Source: Arthrobacter sp. ISL-5 | GTDB lineage: Bacteria; Actinomycetota; Actinomycetes; Actinomycetales; Micrococcaceae | Assembly (NCBI RefSeq): GCF_018613835.1 | Contig: NZ_JAGGPM010000053.1 | Span: forward strand, 1-44,695 | Length of the DNA stretch: 44,695 nucleotides | Direction of reading: 5' to 3' | In this document: in pieces, positions 7,014 through 15,309 of the stretch | Layout: every line of letters starts with the position of its first letter | How positions within the stretch are numbered: the stretch's first letter is position 1 | Notes under the pieces: model-generated | What the model was told of the DNA's origin: nothing | Seen by the model: only the letters and a program-made list of their open reading frames with translations | Databases searched by the model: none | Translations under genes and position numbers: made by a program

Positions 7014-7622
7014 TCAGGAGGGTGGAGCTGAGAATGGGGGGTTCATGGGGTGGCAGACCGTATTTGGTGTATTCCGTGGTTGGGAGTGTCTGGTGATGGA
7101 TGTTGCGAACGTTGGCAGGTCCCAGTTCGGGTCTCGACGTTGGCATAGTCTGAGTAGCTGCTGGTGCGTGAAGCGTCTGCTGGTGAAGATGGAGTAGGCG
7201 TCGAGGTAGTCGCGGGCGTATCCGCGGCCGTACCCGGCGAGCAGCTTGGACGCTACCGAGTCGTTCAGGGAGAGTATCGGTCCGATGTCGATGATGGCGG
7301 GTGAGTTCTCCCACCAGTCCAGGCCAAGGTCGATGACGACGGCTTCCTCATCGTGCCCTACGGTGACTCTGGCGAACTCGTCGTACTGTCGGGTGATCTC
7401 GACCGCGTAGCCGGAGGCTTGGAGTGCGCCCGTCATTTTCTGCACCGATGCGGCGAAGGTTGCCGGTGTATGCCGGCGGTGCAGGGCGAAGAGGTCAATG
7501 TCCTCCGAAGGGCGGTCGGTGATGCCGTGTTCGATCAGGGCTTGGCCTCCGGCGAGGATGAAGCCGTCAGCTGCCAGAACAGCAAGGGCGGTCTTGGCCG
7601 CTAGCCGCTGAGAGTGGTCCAC
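7014..7622 (-). CDS. AbiEii/AbiGii-type nucleotidyltransferase toxin
   Basis: About 202 residues with the nucleotidyltransferase core of AbiEii-like toxins. FILAGGQALIEHG is followed by RPSEDIDLF, whose Asp-x-Asp coordinates metal; AVVIDLGLDWW carries a further acidic residue. Family members transfer nucleotides to tRNA or other targets. GTG 7622 was chosen: a GAAGG site precedes it and it overlaps the antitoxin gene by 22 nt, the usual coupling; a start at ATG 7718 would overlap by 118. The C-terminus may be frameshifted near 7100. The alternative frame continues EYTKYGLPPHEPPILSSTLL down to about 6907 and looks more family-like than the present tail MNPPFSAPPS. If so, this copy is damaged. 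Confidence 0.7.
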   Translation of the reverse strand: MDHSQRLAAKTALAVLAADGFILAGGQALIEHGITDRPSEDIDLFALHRRHTPATFAASVQKMTGALQASGYAVEITRQYDEFARVTVGHDEEAVVIDLGLDWWENSPAIIDIGPILSLNDSVASKLLAGYGRGYARDYLDAYSIFTSRRFTHQQLLRLCQRRDPNWDLPTFATSITRHSQPRNTPNTVCHPMNPPFSAPPS

Positions 7623-8098
7623 GATGGGTGTTCCTTCGCTTCGCGGCGGGCGGGGAGCTGGGGGAAGGATGTTTCCCAGAGCTGTCTGCACCGTGCGGGC
7701 AAGATCATGGTGGGCCACACGGCGGTCAACCGTCCTGCCTGGACGATGCTACAGATTTCCTCGAGGGACCCGGAATTTTGAAGTGTGAGTTGGTACAGCA
7801 CTGTGCAGCTGCCGTCATCGTCCACGTTGTAGGTTCTCTCCGGGCCCCAATCCAGGTGGAGCGGGAGTTCCACGGACCCGGTGGCGGGGCCTTGCAGGTC
7901 TTCGAAAGCGTCCGGGACGAGGTACACGAGGGAGTCGGCGACGGTGTGACGGTGCTCGACGGGCACTGAGACATAGTCGCGGAGCCGGGTGCGGATGAGT
8001 TCGGACACGGATGTACCCTCCCGCACTGCTTTGCGGTGGGCTTCGTTCCACAGTTCGTCACTGACGCGGATCGTGTGCCGTGGCGTCCCTGCCGACAT
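7601..8098 (-). CDS. Ribbon-helix-helix antitoxin-like protein with C-terminal extension
   Basis: This 165-residue protein begins with a ribbon-helix-helix domain: HTIRVSDELWNEAHRKA, then EGTSVSELIRTRLRDYV. The rest (about residues 50-165) is an acidic beta-rich extension of no family I know; it probably contacts the partner toxin. It precedes and overlaps the nucleotidyltransferase gene, so it is the likely antitoxin, but it is not the winged-helix AbiEi protein usual for AbiEii systems. ATG 8098 has AGGAG seven bases upstream. A 20-bp palindrome fills the promoter spacer upstream and is the likely site of autoregulation. Confidence 0.65.
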   Translation of the reverse strand: MSAGTPRHTIRVSDELWNEAHRKAVREGTSVSELIRTRLRDYVSVPVEHRHTVADSLVYLVPDAFEDLQGPATGSVELPLHLDWGPERTYNVDDDGSCTVLYQLTLQNSGSLEEICSIVQAGRLTAVWPTMILPARCRQLWETSFPQLPARREAKEHPSWTTLSG

Positions 8099-8138
8099 GG
8101 CGCGCTCCTGACTTTCAGAGGGTTGACCTTGACAGCCA

Positions 8139-8171
8139 AGTCTACGTGGTGTCATGACACCACGAAAGTGG
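8139..8171 (-). promoter_or_regulatory. Promoter with palindromic operator for the RHH/AbiEii operon
   Basis: On the minus strand TTTCGT (-35-like) and TAGACT (-10-like) are separated by 17 bp. The perfect 20-bp palindrome CGTGGTGTCATGACACCACG (8145-8164) fills this spacer. Ribbon-helix-helix repressors typically bind such sites as pairs of dimers, so binding here would block RNA polymerase. The site is about 47 bp upstream of the antitoxin start. Confidence 0.55.
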
Positions 8172-8224
8172 TGCGTTGTGGCGCCGCAAAGCGCGGCTGT
8201 TCAGCGGTGCTCGGAAGTGCCAAA

Positions 8225-8251
8225 ACTGGTGTGCACATTGTGCACACCAGT
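8225..8251 (+). repeat. 27-bp palindrome heading copy B
   Basis: ACTGGTGTGCACA and its reverse complement flank a single T. It ends 3 bp before the 107-bp repeat B. Copy C has a closely related GTGTGCACA-type palindrome; copy A has an unrelated one in the same position. Confidence 0.7.
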
Positions 8252-8254
8252 GCC

Positions 8255-8361
8255 GTCGGACTGAGCCATATCGGTGCCGGACTGGGCCGGATTCCGCATG
8301 TTTCCGCGGGAGGCCAGTGTTTGCAAGGGCTGGAGTCCGGTTCGAGTCCCACCTCGGGCAC
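8255..8361 (+). repeat. 107-bp repeat copy B with tRNA 3'-end-like core (8339-8361)
   Basis: Collinear with copies A and C without net gaps; manual count gives 85/107 identities to C and 80/107 to A. The final 40 bp (AAGGGCTGGAGTCCGG onward) are identical to C. CGGACTG units occur at 8257 and 8278 and CGGATT at 8289. The right flank begins AGTGTTTTCCCTGGTCAG, as in C, but its hairpin has decayed. It marks the boundary between the toxin-bearing cassette and the catabolic cassette. Confidence 0.6.
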
Positions 8362-8880
8362 AGTGTTTTCCCTGGTCAGAGGGCTTTTTGCTTTAATGTG
8401 TGGACATTGACCCTCCGCGGATCCCTCTGACTCTCGCCGCGGTTGGTGCCTGGCGCCGCTGTCGCCTGTGAAGTTGTGTGGGTGGAGAGTTCAGAGCCCT
8501 GGCTGGTGGGCTCTCCTCCTGCTGGGATGTGGGGTCATCCGGACCTCCTCTCGGATCGTTCTTGTGGCATTGGCTGGTCTTTCACTTATTCATGGCTTGG
8601 GGTTGTGGTGATGACATGACTTGGGGAAAGTTTCTTCATGATTTGTCCCCTTGGTCCGCGTCCGTCGCGGGCCTTGGGGATGGATAGCCGTCCATTTGTC
8701 CGTCCAAAGGCGGTGTGGACAGTGTCCACGGCGTCTATGGGTGATTCCATGGCTCATCGGCGGGCTCCTGCTTGGCTGATTCTGCTGACACGAGTTCATG
8801 CAGCCGTGTGTCAGTAGTGTCATGACTTTAGGAATGGACTGGCGGGACGCGCGCAATGCGTTAAGCGTGGGACGTAGGGT
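8362..8880. other. Non-coding stretch between repeat B and the DUF4192-like remnant
   Basis: No frame with a credible start and protein-like composition. It holds the palindrome GTGGAC AGT GTCCAC at 8715-8729, which repeats the GTGTGGACA motif seen in the head of copy A and after cores A and B. It also holds a CTGACAC...GTGTCAG inverted pair near 8786-8816. Confidence 0.4.
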
Positions 8881-8934
8881 CTACTGCTTGATCACCGCAA
8901 GACGGGCTGGGGTTTTGATGGTGAGTGGTTCCAT
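8881..8934 (-). pseudogene. 17-codon remnant of a DUF4192-like gene start
   Basis: A strong ribosome-binding site (AAAGGAGAAGGAAC) precedes ATG 8934 on the minus strand. The frame reads MEPLTIKTPARLAVIKQ and stops. Actinobacterial DUF4192 proteins commonly begin with a very similar LTIKTPADVLAF segment, so this looks like their first ten codons followed by a deletion. Repeat D2 lies directly upstream and would be its 5' region. The family guess rests on a very short match. Confidence 0.35.
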
Positions 8935-8950
8935 GTTCCTTCTCCTTTAG

Positions 8951-9236
8951 CGGCTGGCGGGCACCGGGTGTGTCTGTCAGATTTCGGCGTCGTTCTGGTA
9001 GCGGAGTCACCGCTGGGTTTGAGGGGCCGCAGTGCAACTTGGGGAACCGGGAGCGGTCCAAAATTTTGCGAGGAAATAAGTGACGGAGGAGCGCCGAACG
9101 AAATTTTGGGTCGTGAGCGGCGCATCGCGCCTTGGTTGCGCGGAGGACCCGCCCAGCGATGATGGACGATCAGAATGACAAACAGCGAAGATGCTAATGG
9201 TCATTCATGAAGTCCACGGAGGCGCGCGGCATGACG
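8951..9236 (-). repeat. Repeat D, copy 2 (~286 bp)
   Basis: Second copy of the segment at 2829-3104, same orientation. It contains a 9-bp perfect inverted repeat, CCAAAATTT (9058-9066) with AAATTTTGG near 9102-9110, around GACGGAGGAGCGCCGAACG. Copy 1 keeps a shifted version of this pairing. It lies about 0.6 kb after core B, while copy 1 lies about 0.3 kb after core A, so both seem to be end modules of related elements. Confidence 0.65.
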
Positions 9237-9394
9237 CGCAGAAATCCTGTGGGAATACCGTTGTGGCGTTTCCGCTTGCCGCGAGACTCTGGCGGTTCTC
9301 CTCCCACGAGTCTTCCGGCCCCGATTTCCCGGCGGCGGGGCCGAACGGCCACAGCTGCTGGGAGTGTCTGCTGTGGCCGTGCCACTATGGGGCC

Positions 9395-10039
9395 ATGAAG
9401 CGAGTACATCCCGGTGAAACGGGTTTGAGCAGGATAGTGAAGGTCCTTGAGTCCTTTGACTTGGGAAAGTCGGTTCTGACTCCTGCTGAGATCGTTCGCC
9501 GGACAGGGCTCCCGCACGCGAGTACATATCGATTGATCAACGAACTGGTGCAGGCAGGATTCCTCGATCGAACCGAAGGGGGCGTTCAGACGGGCGTGCG
9601 TCTGTGGGAGCTGGCGTCCCGTGAATCGAGAACCCTGAGCCTTCGCAATACGGCTTTGCCCTTCATGGAGGACCTGCAGAACGTCATCCGGCAACACACG
9701 CAGCTGTCCATTCTTGACGGGACCGAGATCCTCTATCTCGAACGGCTTTCTGCGCCGGAAGCCGTTGTCAACATCACCCGCGTAGCGGGGCGGATGCCTG
9801 CGCTCATTACATCTCCGGGCCTTGTGCTGGCTGCCTTTGGCGACCGGAAGGCCCAGGATTTGATTATGTCCACCACTCCGCCAAAGTATACCGACCTGAC
9901 CCCGACCAGCACGTCAGACTTTCGCCGAATGTACGCCGAAATTCGACGCCAAGGGTATGCTCGCGCCGACGGGTGGGTTGACGAGGGGGTTACCGGCCTC
10001 AGCGTTCAAATCGGGCTCCTCCCTCCAAGCACTATGTGA
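9395..10039 (+). pseudogene. IclR-family regulator, C-terminally truncated
   Basis: From ATG 9395 the protein has an IclR winged helix (residues about 8-70; LTPAEIVRRTGLPHASTYRL). A large part of the IclR effector domain follows (YLERLSAPEAVVNITRVAGR onward). It stops after 214 residues at GLSVQIGLLPPSTM, whereas relatives run 250-265 residues. The last strands and helix of the effector pocket are missing. The stop falls inside the coding sequence of an SDR fragment in another frame, so a deletion appears to have fused the two genes. It is a paralogue of the intact IclR gene at 19754. Longer frames starting at 9191 run through repeat D2 and were rejected. Confidence 0.6.
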
Positions 10040-10612
10040 GCGGCGTGGATTCATGCCCGAAAGGGTGCTCACAACCGCCATAGACGTCTCCCATACGGAA
10101 GCCCTGCGCGAAACAGCAGCAAAGGGCGCGGAAAAATTCGGAGGAATCGATTTCATTGTCCCCTGCGCGGGGATCATGGGCGAAGGGGACGGAATGGAGG
10201 TCTCCGACGACAATTGGCAGCGCGCCTTCACCGTCAACGTCACTGCCGCATTCACTACGGTCCGCGAATCGGTACAGTACTCTCTTCCATCGCCGGCAGC
10301 AGGGGTATGGCAACATATCCGCATTATGCCGCCACAAAGGGAGCCGTCATCGCTCTTACGAAAAGCCTGGCAACATCATTGGCCCCCAGGATCCGCGTCA
10401 ATGCCGTTGCTCCCGGCATGATCGACACACCGATGACCGCCGAACATCGCGACTCCGAAGGCGGCCGAAAAACCATCGCCCAAACACCGCTGCAGCGTAT
10501 GGGACAGCCCCGGGAAGTCGCCGCCGTCGTGTCCTTTCTCTGCAGTGACGGGGCGAGCTTCATCACCGGCCAGGTCATTCACATCAACGGCGGAGCATTC
10601 ATGCCAAGCTAG
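10016..10612 (+). pseudogene. Short-chain dehydrogenase/reductase, truncated and frameshifted
   Basis: Reading resumes in a different frame at about 10016 as SLQALCERRGFMPERVLTTA, then DVSHTEALRE and GGIDFIVPCAGIMGEGDGME. The Rossmann N-terminus with the TGxxxGIG motif is lost. At about 10270 the frame changes to one reading GTVLSSIAGSRG, YPHYAATKGAVIALTKSLA (catalytic Tyr-x3-Lys) and VNAVAPGMIDTPM. It ends INGGAFMPS at 10612. It is a 3-oxoacyl-ACP-reductase-like SDR that has suffered both a 5' deletion and an internal frameshift. It probably belonged to the same catabolic set as the neighbouring oxidoreductases. Confidence 0.7.
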
Positions 10613-11403
10613 CACCGGGCTGGCACCGCTGAAAGATGAAGCCATGGCGGCAGTCCGCGAGCAGTTCAAGCCCGGAGAGTAATCGAACCCGGAGCCCCCG
10701 CTGCAGCCATCGGCCTCTGTCTACAAGAACGTCGAGGCGTGGCTCTACGAGTGGCCGACTCGGCTTCCGTCGTGCAACAAAACGCGCCGGCTTCATGCGC
10801 GAACAGCTCTGTTGTAGTCAATGGTTCCGACGCAGAGAAGAAGCAGCCTGACTGGACGCCGTCTCGCGGGCTGGGAACACGCCCGACTCGGCGGCGCCTA
10901 TGGAAATATGGAACCTCCGCGTTGAACTCGCAGACGAAGGCGGTCCACACCCGTTGGCGACGGAACACGAGGCGGGGATTTCAAGCACTCGTGTGATGCG
11001 GCCACCACGCGATCGGAGCGCGGCACGCAGGCCATGATCCTCAGCAAGACTACTGTCGTCCTGCATCTCGCCGCCCGACGCATCAAAGAAGTTGATTGCA
11101 GGCCTCATCCAAGGGCTCTGGGCGCGGACACTGCCTCGTCGAGCGCGATGCATAGCGGAAGGCAAAGCTTGTTCGGGAACGTTCTAGCTGCGATACCCCG
11201 GCGATTTCGGCGTCGCAGTGCAAGCGGAATATGCCCGGAGTTTACCTGTCCGCGTCACGGTCGTGACGCATTGGAAACCTGGAGAGTATTTACTTATCGA
11301 CATTCGGTGCGGTACAAATGAAACAAAGCGGCATTGAATAGTAATTAAAGTCAGCTTTTGGACACACAGCGAGGTGGGTCCAGTCATCCTCATAGGAGCG
11401 CCA
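10613..11403. other. Decayed region upstream of the DUF5058 module
   Basis: About 790 bp with no intact gene. Fragments such as DEAMAAVREQFKPGE (near 10640) and several antisense frames lack starts or are interrupted. The last 120 bp (11280-11400) are much richer in A and T, for example GAATAGTAATTAAAG, and probably hold the promoter of the downstream operon. Confidence 0.4.
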
Positions 11404-12141
11404 ATGATCCAAGCAGCCGTCGATCCTGGTTCCACGGACATCACCCCACTGATCCACCATCCTGTCCTCTGGGCCTCCGCCGTCGGCGTTTTCGCCGTGG
11501 TCATCCTCCAGTCCGCCATCTATTTCAAGGCCATCAGGAAGGCGGCTCCAGCCGCTGACCTCAGCCCGGCGCAGGTCAGCGGCTCGGTCCGCTCCGGAGC
11601 GGTAGCGGCGATCGGGCCCTCACTCGCGGTGGCGCTTATCGCCATCTCCCTGCTGCCGCTCTTCGGGACGCCCGCCGTGCTGACCCGCATCGGCCTGGTC
11701 GGATCGGCCGCTTTCGACGTCGCGGCAGCCGGTATCTCGGCGGGTACCCAGGGCGCCCAGCTCGGCGGCCCGACGTACACCCAGAAAATCTTCGCCATCG
11801 CTTTCGCGGCGATGACCATCGGCGGGCTCGCGTGGATGCTGACCGCCCTGATCCTTACCCCCATCCTGAGCAAGGGCGACGCTAAGCTCCGCAAGGTCAA
11901 TCCCGCCGTTATGGCCATTGTCCCGACGGCGGCCCTGCTGGGAGCCTTCTTCACCCTGGCCTTCCAGGAGGTCCTCAAATCGCCGGTGCACCTGGTCACG
12001 ATGCTTGCCTCGGCGGCAGCAATGGGCGCCTGCCTCCTGTTTGCGCACAGGCTCCGACTCCCCTGGCTGCGCGAGTGGGGGCTGGGCGTCTCCATCATCG
12101 TGGCCCTCGCCAGCGCCTACTTCATGACCTCCGCGGCCTGA
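11404..12141 (+). CDS. DUF5058-family membrane protein
   Basis: A 245-residue integral membrane protein with about seven hydrophobic segments. It fits DUF5058, a family of unknown function, with the segment GTQGAQLGGPTYTQKIFAIA between helices. ATG 11404 is preceded by AGGAG at 11394; a GTG further upstream is not. It is the first gene of a run with a second membrane protein, an M20 amidohydrolase and an Lrp-type regulator. Families of this kind are often found together, suggesting a two-subunit transporter delivering N-acylated amino acids or small peptides to the hydrolase. The transport role is inferred from context. Confidence 0.65.
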   Translation: MIQAAVDPGSTDITPLIHHPVLWASAVGVFAVVILQSAIYFKAIRKAAPAADLSPAQVSGSVRSGAVAAIGPSLAVALIAISLLPLFGTPAVLTRIGLVGSAAFDVAAAGISAGTQGAQLGGPTYTQKIFAIAFAAMTIGGLAWMLTALILTPILSKGDAKLRKVNPAVMAIVPTAALLGAFFTLAFQEVLKSPVHLVTMLASAAAMGACLLFAHRLRLPWLREWGLGVSIIVALASAYFMTSAA

Positions 12142-12162
12142 AACCACCCTTGAAAGGAGCCA

Positions 12163-12930
12163 ATGACGATGTCAACTAAGCCATCCACTGATATTTCCGG
12201 AGGGTTCTCAGCCTTCGACCGCACCACGTCCATCTGGGGCCCTATCACCCTCGGTGCAGGACTTCTCATTTCCCTGGCCGCCGCCCTCTACGCAGCCTTC
12301 GGCACCGGCATGGGAGTGACACCGCTGGAACTGGTCACCGCCGTCGGAGCTGTCCTGGCGACCTTCGGCATCATCGCCGTGATCGAACCTGTCTCCTATT
12401 TCCCCATCCTGGGGCGGTCGGCCATGTACCAGGCCTTCCTGATCGGCAACATCGCCAACAAGCTGCTCCCGGCGGCCATCGTGGCCCAGGCCAACCTCGG
12501 GGAAAAGCCCGGAACCCGCCGCGCCGAACTGATTGCCGGCAGCGCGATCATCGGGGCCGTACTGGTCCACATCACCACGCTCATCCTCTTCGTCGGCGTC
12601 CTCGGGACCTGGCTCGTGGGAATGCTGCCCGCCCCCCTCATCGCGACAGCGCGCAGCTACATCCTGCCGGCAATTTTCGGTGCCGTGGTGCTGCAAAGTG
12701 TCTTGGCCATGAAGAGCCGCCGCACCACCATCGTTGCCATTGTGGTGGCCGCGGCCATTGTCTTCGTCGCAGTCCCGCTGGCGCCGGGACTGACCTACTT
12801 CGCCACGGCCCTCGCCGTCATCCTCACCATCGCCGTTTCCTGGTTCGCGCGGGCCAAAGCGGCGCCGCCGGCCGGTACGCCGTCCGAGGAAACCAGCGCG
12901 CCCGCCCCGACCGCCACAGCCACCCACTGA
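12163..12930 (+). CDS. Integral membrane protein, partner of DUF5058
   Basis: A 255-residue protein with about seven transmembrane stretches and a hydrophilic Pro/Ala/Thr-rich tail (residues 232-255, cytoplasmic or external). Between helices 2 and 3 lies EPVSYFPILGRSAMYQAFLI, a conserved-looking polar segment. It has a GAAAGGAGCC ribosome-binding site and starts 21 bp after the DUF5058 stop. Similar size and helix number suggest it forms a heteromeric membrane complex with its neighbour. I do not recognise a characterised family. Confidence 0.6.
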   Translation: MTMSTKPSTDISGGFSAFDRTTSIWGPITLGAGLLISLAAALYAAFGTGMGVTPLELVTAVGAVLATFGIIAVIEPVSYFPILGRSAMYQAFLIGNIANKLLPAAIVAQANLGEKPGTRRAELIAGSAIIGAVLVHITTLILFVGVLGTWLVGMLPAPLIATARSYILPAIFGAVVLQSVLAMKSRRTTIVAIVVAAAIVFVAVPLAPGLTYFATALAVILTIAVSWFARAKAAPPAGTPSEETSAPAPTATATH

Positions 12931-12944
12931 AAGGAAAACCGGAC

Positions 12945-14192
12945 ATGACCATCACCACAGGCATCCGCCTGACTCCCGCCGTAGACGTTCCTGAATCATT
13001 TGTGGACGACTACGTCGCGGTCTATAAGCACCTGCACGCCAACCCGGAACTCTCCGCCCGGGAATTCCGCACCGCCGAGTACATCGAAGCCCACCTTGCC
13101 GGGCTGGGCATTGAGTCCTTCCGGTGCGGCGGGACGGGCGTCGTGGGCATCCTGAAGAATGGCGACGGTCCAGTCATCGGGTTCCGTGCCGACACTGACG
13201 GGCTGCCCATTGCCGAGCAGACGGGTCTGGATTACGCGAGCGAAGCCACCGGCACCCTTCCGGACGGGAGCACCGCTCCGGTGATGCACGGCTGCGGGCA
13301 CGACACCCACATTGCCGCAGCCCTGGCCCTCGCGTCCCTGCTGACGGAACGCACGGACCTCTGGGCGGGAACCCTCGTCCTGATTTTCCAGCCCGGGGAA
13401 GAGACGGCTTATGGCGCCAGAGCCATGATTAACGACGGACTGTGGGACAGGGCGCCACGGCCTGAGGTAGTGCTCGCCCAGCATGTCATGCCGCTGGGCC
13501 GGGACAGGCTGCTGATCCGCGGCGGCCACATGGCCAGCCTGGCCGACTCATGGAAGATCACCGTCCACGGCCGGCAGGCACACGGCTCCCAGCCGGAAAA
13601 GTCCATAGACCCGATCGTAGCCGCGTCCTCCATGGTGCTTCGCCTGCAGACCATCGTGTCCCGGGAACTGGCGCCCTCCACACCGGCCGTTGTCACGGTG
13701 GGCACCTTCCACGCGGGCCTGAAGGAAAACATCATCCCGGAATCGGCAGAGTTCTCCGTCAACGTCCGCACCCCCGACGAGGAGACCCGGACCACCGTCC
13801 TCGCTGCCATCCGGCGGATCATTTCTGCCGAAGCGGCGGCATCCGCCGCGCCGGAACCCACCATCACCGAGCTAAACAACTTTCCCCGTTGCTACAACGA
13901 TCCCGCCTCCGCAGACCGCGTGATCGAAGCGTTCACGGCGGACTTCGGCGCGGATGCCCTGATCGACGCACCGCTCGGCATGGGCTCGGAGGATGCGGGG
14001 TGGCTCAGCGACGCCATCGGTGTTCCCGGCGTGTTCTGGGCCTTTGGCGCCTTCGATCCGGAGTTCTTCGAGGACGGCGCGTCACCGGCCGGCAACCACT
14101 CACCGTTCTTCGCACCGGACGCACGGGCCGCCGTGCTGGGTGGAACAGGGGCCGCTCTCTCCGGGGTGCTAGCCTATCTGGGCCGGAACTGA
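12945..14192 (+). CDS. M20-family amidohydrolase (aminoacylase/hippurate hydrolase type)
   Basis: A 415-residue metallopeptidase-fold amidohydrolase. Conserved metal-site motifs are visible: RADTDGLPI, MHGCGHDTHIA (Cys and His ligands), IFQPGEET (catalytic glutamates), the lid-domain GRQAHGSQPEKSIDP and the late NHSPFF histidine. The dimerisation domain lies between about residues 195 and 310. Relatives hydrolyse N-acyl amino acids, hippurate or indole-acetyl amino acids in the cytoplasm. It follows the two membrane genes by 14 bp with a GAAAGGAAAACC site, so it is in their operon and is the likely user of the transported substrate. The exact substrate is unknown. Confidence 0.85.
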   Translation: MTITTGIRLTPAVDVPESFVDDYVAVYKHLHANPELSAREFRTAEYIEAHLAGLGIESFRCGGTGVVGILKNGDGPVIGFRADTDGLPIAEQTGLDYASEATGTLPDGSTAPVMHGCGHDTHIAAALALASLLTERTDLWAGTLVLIFQPGEETAYGARAMINDGLWDRAPRPEVVLAQHVMPLGRDRLLIRGGHMASLADSWKITVHGRQAHGSQPEKSIDPIVAASSMVLRLQTIVSRELAPSTPAVVTVGTFHAGLKENIIPESAEFSVNVRTPDEETRTTVLAAIRRIISAEAAASAAPEPTITELNNFPRCYNDPASADRVIEAFTADFGADALIDAPLGMGSEDAGWLSDAIGVPGVFWAFGAFDPEFFEDGASPAGNHSPFFAPDARAAVLGGTGAALSGVLAYLGRN

Positions 14193-14268
14193 GATCGCCG
14201 GGGCGGTGGGTCACCGCCCCGGCCTCGGTTACCGGGATGCCGGACCCGGCATCGTTAATGGCGGCGGC

Positions 14269-15309
14269 ATGGAAAGGACCCGGGACGTGGAGCAGCTTGA
14301 TGCGTTGGACCGGCAGATCGTGGCCGCCCTGATCCGCAACGGCCGGGCACCTTGGCGCCTGATCGCCGAGGTCTTGGGACAACAGGAGCGGACGGTGGCA
14401 CGCCGTGGGAACAAGCTGCTTGATTCCGGGGTCGTGCGCACAAACTCCTTTGTCAACCCGTCATCGGTGAGCTCCCGCTCGGCCTTCCTGTTGCGCGTGA
14501 CGGCCGCCCCAAGGGAGCTTCGTTCGGTCTGCGCCTGGCTGGCCCAGCGGGAAGAATCGTCCTGGGTGAGTGCGCTTTCCGGCGCGAACGAGGCAGTGGC
14601 GGAACTGTTCCTCTCGCCCGATGAACTCGGCAACTTCCTGTACCGCCGGCTCGCGGAGGTGAAGGGAGTGCAGTCGTTCACGATGACGCCGCTGCTGGAG
14701 TATTTCCGGACACCTACCGGCTGGACGCCCGACGTCCTGGACAGGGCCCAGTATGCCGCGCTCCATCCGGGCGAGGACGAACGGCTCACAGGCATCCGCA
14801 GCGGCCACGCCGCCGAACCACTGGACGAGATCAACGCGTCGCTGGCTGAACTTCTCCACCGCAACGGTCGGGCCACCGTGGACGATTTGGCCTCTGAGCT
14901 CTCCATCTCCAAGGCCACCGTCAGCCGGCGCCTGGAAGCGATGATGACGTCCGGCGTCCTGTTCATCAGGGCAGTGGTAGATCCGGCCGCATTGGGATTT
15001 CCTGTGGAGGCCATCCTGTCCCTCACCCGCGCCAACACGGCCGCAGACCAGCTCGGGCAACACCTCGCCGACCTTCCTGTAACCCGCTGGGCCGCCGCCT
15101 CGGGTGAACAGATGCTGGCACAAGTTGCACTATCAACACTGAACGACCTGCGAGTGCTCTTGGACGACCTGAGGCTACGGAAGGACATCCACTCCGTCCG
15201 TCCTTCCATCTACGCAGAAATCTTCAAACGAAGCACCGTCATCTACCGGAACGGTGAACCGGAAAAGCCCCCGTTGGCGGCTGATCCGCCCTCGGTACTC
15301 AGCGCCTAA
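14269..15309 (+). CDS. Lrp/AsnC-family regulator with two DNA-binding/RAM halves
   Basis: A 346-residue protein made of two Lrp-like units. The first helix-turn-helix (LDALDRQIVAALIRNGRAPW) is at residues about 7-55 with an AsnC effector-like stretch to about 150. The second (LAELLHRNGRATVDDLASEL and SISKATVSRRLEAM) is at about 195-245 with another effector domain. Tandem Lrp proteins of this length are common in actinobacteria. ATG 14269 is preferred; GTG 14206 would add 21 poor residues. It lies 77 bp after the amidohydrolase in the same direction and probably senses the released amino acid to control the module. Confidence 0.8.
   Translation: MERTRDVEQLDALDRQIVAALIRNGRAPWRLIAEVLGQQERTVARRGNKLLDSGVVRTNSFVNPSSVSSRSAFLLRVTAAPRELRSVCAWLAQREESSWVSALSGANEAVAELFLSPDELGNFLYRRLAEVKGVQSFTMTPLLEYFRTPTGWTPDVLDRAQYAALHPGEDERLTGIRSGHAAEPLDEINASLAELLHRNGRATVDDLASELSISKATVSRRLEAMMTSGVLFIRAVVDPAALGFPVEAILSLTRANTAADQLGQHLADLPVTRWAAASGEQMLAQVALSTLNDLRVLLDDLRLRKDIHSVRPSIYAEIFKRSTVIYRNGEPEKPPLAADPPSVLSA

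Noticed and set aside
9191..9394. Longer N-terminus for the truncated IclR protein
   Set aside because: It would run through repeat D2 and adds residues unlike the family; the helix-turn-helix begins normally after ATG 9395.
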